Source of the DNA: Sanderia malayensis | Taxonomy: Eukaryota > Cnidaria > Scyphozoa > Semaeostomeae > Pelagiidae | Length of the DNA stretch: 64,000 bases | Direction: 5' to 3' | Assembly: GCA_013076295.1 (NCBI GenBank) | Contig: RQOL01000906.1 | Coordinates: 2,108,001 to 2,172,000 of the forward strand | Part shown: one piece after another, positions 61,001-64,000 of the stretch | How positions within the stretch are numbered: the stretch's first letter is position 1 | How the letters are laid out: each line of letters begins with the position of its first letter | Notes under the pieces: model-generated | Seen by the model: only the letters and a program-made list of their open reading frames with translations | What the model was told of the DNA's origin: nothing | Database searches by the model: none | Position numbers and translations under genes: made by a program

Positions 61001-61363
61001 GAGTTTGACACGTATTATATATCCTGTTTTGTGCTTCAAAAAAGCAAAAAGCAAATCTCATCTCGAGGGCCGGTGTTTTGAAATTTGGACTCGGACACGC
61101 CTCCTTCATGGATGTTTTGTTTACGTTATTAAAGATAAAGAATAGCGCGCTAAACGAGGCAAAAAACGACCGAAAAATCACAACTTACGGTGCTTGAGCC
61201 TCTTGCCATAGACTTCAGAAAGTCCTGGGCCATTTCTGAAGAAAGTTCCTTGCAGGTCGTGTGGAATTTGGCCTTCAATATCAACATGCGGCACCCAATA
61301 TGAATATTCGTGGGCTAAAGTCGACCAGCCTTTTCTACAGTCTTCGTCCTTCCAAGTCGACAT
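58095..61363 (-). CDS. Carotenoid cleavage oxygenase with C-terminal peroxisomal signal
   Basis: Non-haem iron(II) oxygenase that cleaves carotenoid or apocarotenoid double bonds. Six exons joined in phase give 510 residues: 61363-61189, 60706-60447, 60284-60147, 60016-59678, 59199-58888, 58403-58095. The N-terminus has IPHDLQGTFFRNGPG and HPIDGDGMI, family hallmarks. Candidate iron-binding histidines are about His183 (LGAHFRVD), His234 (YVHDFAL), His307 (YHYGTAEQ, with neighbouring His304) and His490 (VPYGFHGTF). The protein ends LLVKSKL, a canonical PTS1 tripeptide. The C-terminal style (GEPCFVPR, EDDGYVLV, FCVLDATDV) is closer to bacterial/plant-type enzymes than to vertebrate BCO1, BCO2 or RPE65, judged from memory. 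Proper introns exclude bacterial contamination. Substrate and cleavage site are unknown. Confidence 0.9.
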
Positions 61364-62740
61364 TGCTTCTGCTACACGGGTTGCAATTGTTGAACCAAGT
61401 AAACAATATATTGTAATTGAATAATCTCCTCACCTAATTGCAATTAACAGGCAAAAATCGATGTGATATACGATCCACCGAAGTCCTTGCTGGCGTGGCG
61501 TCTTGTGTGAAGTCTGAAGTCAAGCCCTGGACAAAACAAAAGAGTCGTTTCGTCATTTCGATTTGTTTACTCGTGACATCTGTTACAGACTCAGGTCGTC
61601 TGACATCTATTCGTCAACTTTCAATTGAATTCGCAACTAGAATTTTTCTTCGTCGCTTCGACTCGATACCAAGACACTGCACTTCGACTCTGGACCCTGC
61701 TGTGCTGCACTTCGATTCGACTTGGCACTTCGACCCTGAACTTCGACCCGGCACTTCGACTTGGCATTTCGGCCTTGCACTTTGATTCGGCACTGTATCC
61801 ACAGGCGCCGACTTTTATTCTTCCCAGGGGGGGCTCAAAATTAAAAAAAAGTTGGAAAAATAAAAAGGTAGAAAAACTCCCTGGCACTTTTAAATAACGT
61901 ACAATATACACATGTATTATGTATAATAAAACACAAAACATTGCAGTAAAACAGATATAACATCATGGTCTACAGTATCATCAGTTCAATTCTTTGATTA
62001 CCTAGTGTTTCTTCAATAAAATAAACGTGTTTTTTCAGATCACAAACAGAATTCCCAGGGGGGGCTGAGCCCCCCCATAGAAATTTCCAGAGGGGGCTTG
62101 AGCACCCAAGCCCCCACGTAGTCGACGCCTATGCTGTATCCTCGAACTGAGTCGAACTTTGGCGGTCCCGCTTTCGTTAATTAGTCTGCTTGCCGAAGAC
62201 GCCGAAGGTATTGATTATCTATGCACTGTTGATATACAATATACCAAGGGAAATTGAGAGAAGCTTGCAGGTGGTGTCGAAATGACGAAACGACTATTTT
62301 GTCCAGGATTTGACTTCATAGGCCTCTTGCGTTGCGATTTGTCAAAAAACAACAGCAACGAATTGAATTGTTTTTGTTGCTGCTGTTGTTGTGGAATCAT
62401 CTCATTTCATGAATTTATTATTTCACGACGGAACTCATTTTGCCAATCCCACGAAATTTCCTGATGTGATAATGAAACAGTTAGATAGTGTAATTGCTTT
62501 ATGTCAATATTTGTGGTTTATTATATTTGTAAGTTAAAAACACAATCAGGTAAATGATCTACTTTTTTACGCATTTATGAGCAATTTCTTTAAGTGCATC
62601 ACATCTTCATTCACAGGCCCTAGTCGAACTCCAATTTTTCAACTTTGGCCCACATCCGAAAGATTACAAATAAATTCTTCATCGTTTATTATTGCCTCTA
62701 ACAACAGAGAAATATCTCTGGCGAAATTTAGTCTTCGAGA
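61364..62740. other. Divergent intergenic region, carotenoid oxygenase / KCTD3-like
   Basis: 1.38 kb between the two start codons. It holds a degenerate ~20-bp tandem repeat built on GCACTTCGAC (about 61656-61795) and G/C-run blocks (CCAGGGGGGGCTGAGCCCCC, about 62050-62125, also 61827-61840) that look like a dispersed-element end and resemble 25840-25905. No convincing gene. Confidence 0.5.
61656..61795. repeat. Degenerate tandem repeat of GCACTTCGAC-type units
   Basis: CACTTCGAC/CACTTCGATTCGAC recurs about eight times at roughly 10-25-bp spacing. It gives rise to artefactual open frames on both strands. Confidence 0.65.
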
Positions 62741-64000
62741 ATGGAGCAGGCTGATGAAATTATCGACCTTAATGTTGGAGGACGAAGGTTTGTTTATGTT
62801 TATTCATCACACTTTAATGAAACCAACGAAGCTTTCCTTCTGTTCTGGAATCTAACATATCAATATTTTTGGATCCAAAATAGACGTTGCTTTGCTATTT
62901 TCTAGGTTTTCGACTTCAAGACAAACATTAACATGGGTGAATGATTCGTTTTTCTCTTGGTAAGTTTGTGTGCCATGCCGTGCCAGTTAAACTCGAAATT
63001 GACATTTATTTTGGGATATTATGTTGGAATTAAAAAAATTTATAAGTGCTGATTTAGAATTGCTAAAGATGATATCTCGCAAAAACTAACACCTACTTGT
63101 TTCTGTTGTTTATTTAGCTTACTAAGTGGAAGAATAGAATCACACAGGGACAGCAATGGTGCAGTATGTAAAAACAATAACAATAACTACTGGGTGTTTC
63201 CATGAGTTCTGTTTGCCAACAAGCTATTCACTGTGTTTGATAACTTTTATTTTCCTGTTTCTCTTTACAGTTCTTTATTGACAGAGACCCTGATGCATTC
63301 ATCCCAGTATTAAACTTTCTGCGAACCAAGGAATTGAATCTAAGGTAATTTTATCATAAGAAAATCAACTACCTTGTTGTAGTTCTAACTTGTGATGGAG
63401 CTTGATCATTATGTGCATCTCTTGTCTTATTCAGAGGACTGGATCCATCAATAGTGAAGAACGAAGCCCAATATTATGGCATTACCCCAATAGGTATCTT
63501 CATTCTTCTGTCTCGGATATTAGCTTAAACATCCCCATTGGATTTCAAGAATGTCCCAAGCGTTCAATCCACATTTCATTCCTCTTATTAACTAGTAAGA
63601 AGACTTCACCTGTGCGACAACCCAGGCAGTCAATGTGGCAATTTACTGTTCCATGCATACCTTAATGTCCCAGGTAAGCTGGCCCAAGGTCCATTGTCCA
63701 TTTCTCTTTGTCAAGGCATGCAATTCATTCACAAGAGTTTCAATGTCTTGAAATGTCTTGGTATTTTCAGATTTACCAGATAGTTTTGAAGAGACCAGTG
63801 CATCTAGAAAAGGCTCTGTCATCTCAATGATGTCTCCGAGTTCTGTGCCAAATGTTACTGAAATAAGAGGAGCAGTCTCTGAACCAAATCTGAAATATGA
63901 TGGTATGTTGTGTCTCTCTACTAAGTTAACATATCTATCTTCAAAAAGTTGCTTGCATCATCTATGCATTGCAGCTCATATACTCCTTCTGATTTCAAGG
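62741..64000 (+). CDS. KCTD3/SHKBP1-like BTB (T1) domain protein, 5' part
   Basis: Exons joined in phase: 62741-62787, 62906-62959, 63118-63163, 63271-63344, 63435-63493, 63771-63902, and probably one starting at 63975 and running off the window. The N-terminus reads [20 protein letters not shown], then [39 protein letters not shown] and [10 protein letters not shown]. This is the tetramerisation-type BTB of KCTD3/SHKBP1, which use it for homo-oligomers and Cullin3 or channel partners, followed in the family by WD40-like repeats. The exon at 63771-63902 is Ser-rich ([20 protein letters not shown]) and comes where the vertebrate proteins have an RRLLLCEEL segment, so either an exon was missed or this branch differs. 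The first ATG follows a short, AT-rich leader. Confidence 0.85.

Noticed and set aside
58095..61363. Bacterial or algal contamination as the source of the carotenoid oxygenase
   Set aside because: Five in-phase GT-AG introns and flanking animal genes on the same contig argue for a resident nuclear gene.
61438..61941. Overlapping open frames rich in CTSTL/RVEVQ patterns
   Set aside because: Produced by the degenerate CACTTCGAC tandem repeat on both strands; not coding.

Overview
The window is eukaryotic and almost certainly metazoan. Genes are split by spliceosomal GT-AG introns, the DNA is AT-rich, and the products are animal proteins: a PX-domain kinesin, a rhodopsin-type opsin, EMI/EGF/sushi/VWA matrix modules, SNW1 and a KCTD3-like BTB protein. 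The opsin, with a short intron-poor structure and a retained retinal lysine, together with compact introns and many small terminal-inverted-repeat elements, suggests a cnidarian. That placement is inference. Introns were joined by hand using splice consensus and reading phase, and every multi-exon model called complete closes in frame.

Layout: RCHY1 (-, 1-425, 3' end outside the window) stands head-to-head with a 33-exon KIF16B (+, 967-12621). A repeat-rich island follows (12.6-19.8 kb): a 23-bp tandem array, a 19-bp array, a TTAA-flanked MITE with a transposase-like start codon region, and a foldback structure with two ~1.56-kb arms. An opsin (-, 20032-22244) is head-to-head with a giant secreted-protein gene (+, 23172-45984). 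That gene has 18 exons and predicts 5102 residues: signal peptide, EMI, EGF, seven calcium-binding EGFs, two sushi, EGF, then a single 11,445-bp exon coding mostly helical repeats, followed by two Ig domains, a cysteine-rich ephrin-receptor-like module and a C-terminal VWA domain. A small unrecognised gene (-, about 46462-47397) comes next, then SNW1 (-, 48126-53240, 17 exons), a single-exon carbohydrate sulfotransferase (-, 54846-56198), a carotenoid cleavage oxygenase (-, 58095-61363, 6 exons) ending in a peroxisomal SKL tripeptide, and a KCTD3/SHKBP1-like gene (+, from 62741 past the right edge).

These are ordinary nuclear genes and not an operon. Two functional links are visible. The opsin needs a retinal-type chromophore, and the carotenoid oxygenase belongs to the family that makes retinal, although its alignment to bacterial/plant-type enzymes leaves its substrate open. 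RCHY1/KIF16B and opsin/giant gene are two divergent pairs with short shared upstream regions.

The most novel object is the giant matrix gene. Its 11.4-kb exon carries about five ~400-residue units marked by a short CxxC motif, an architecture I do not recognise from any named protein.
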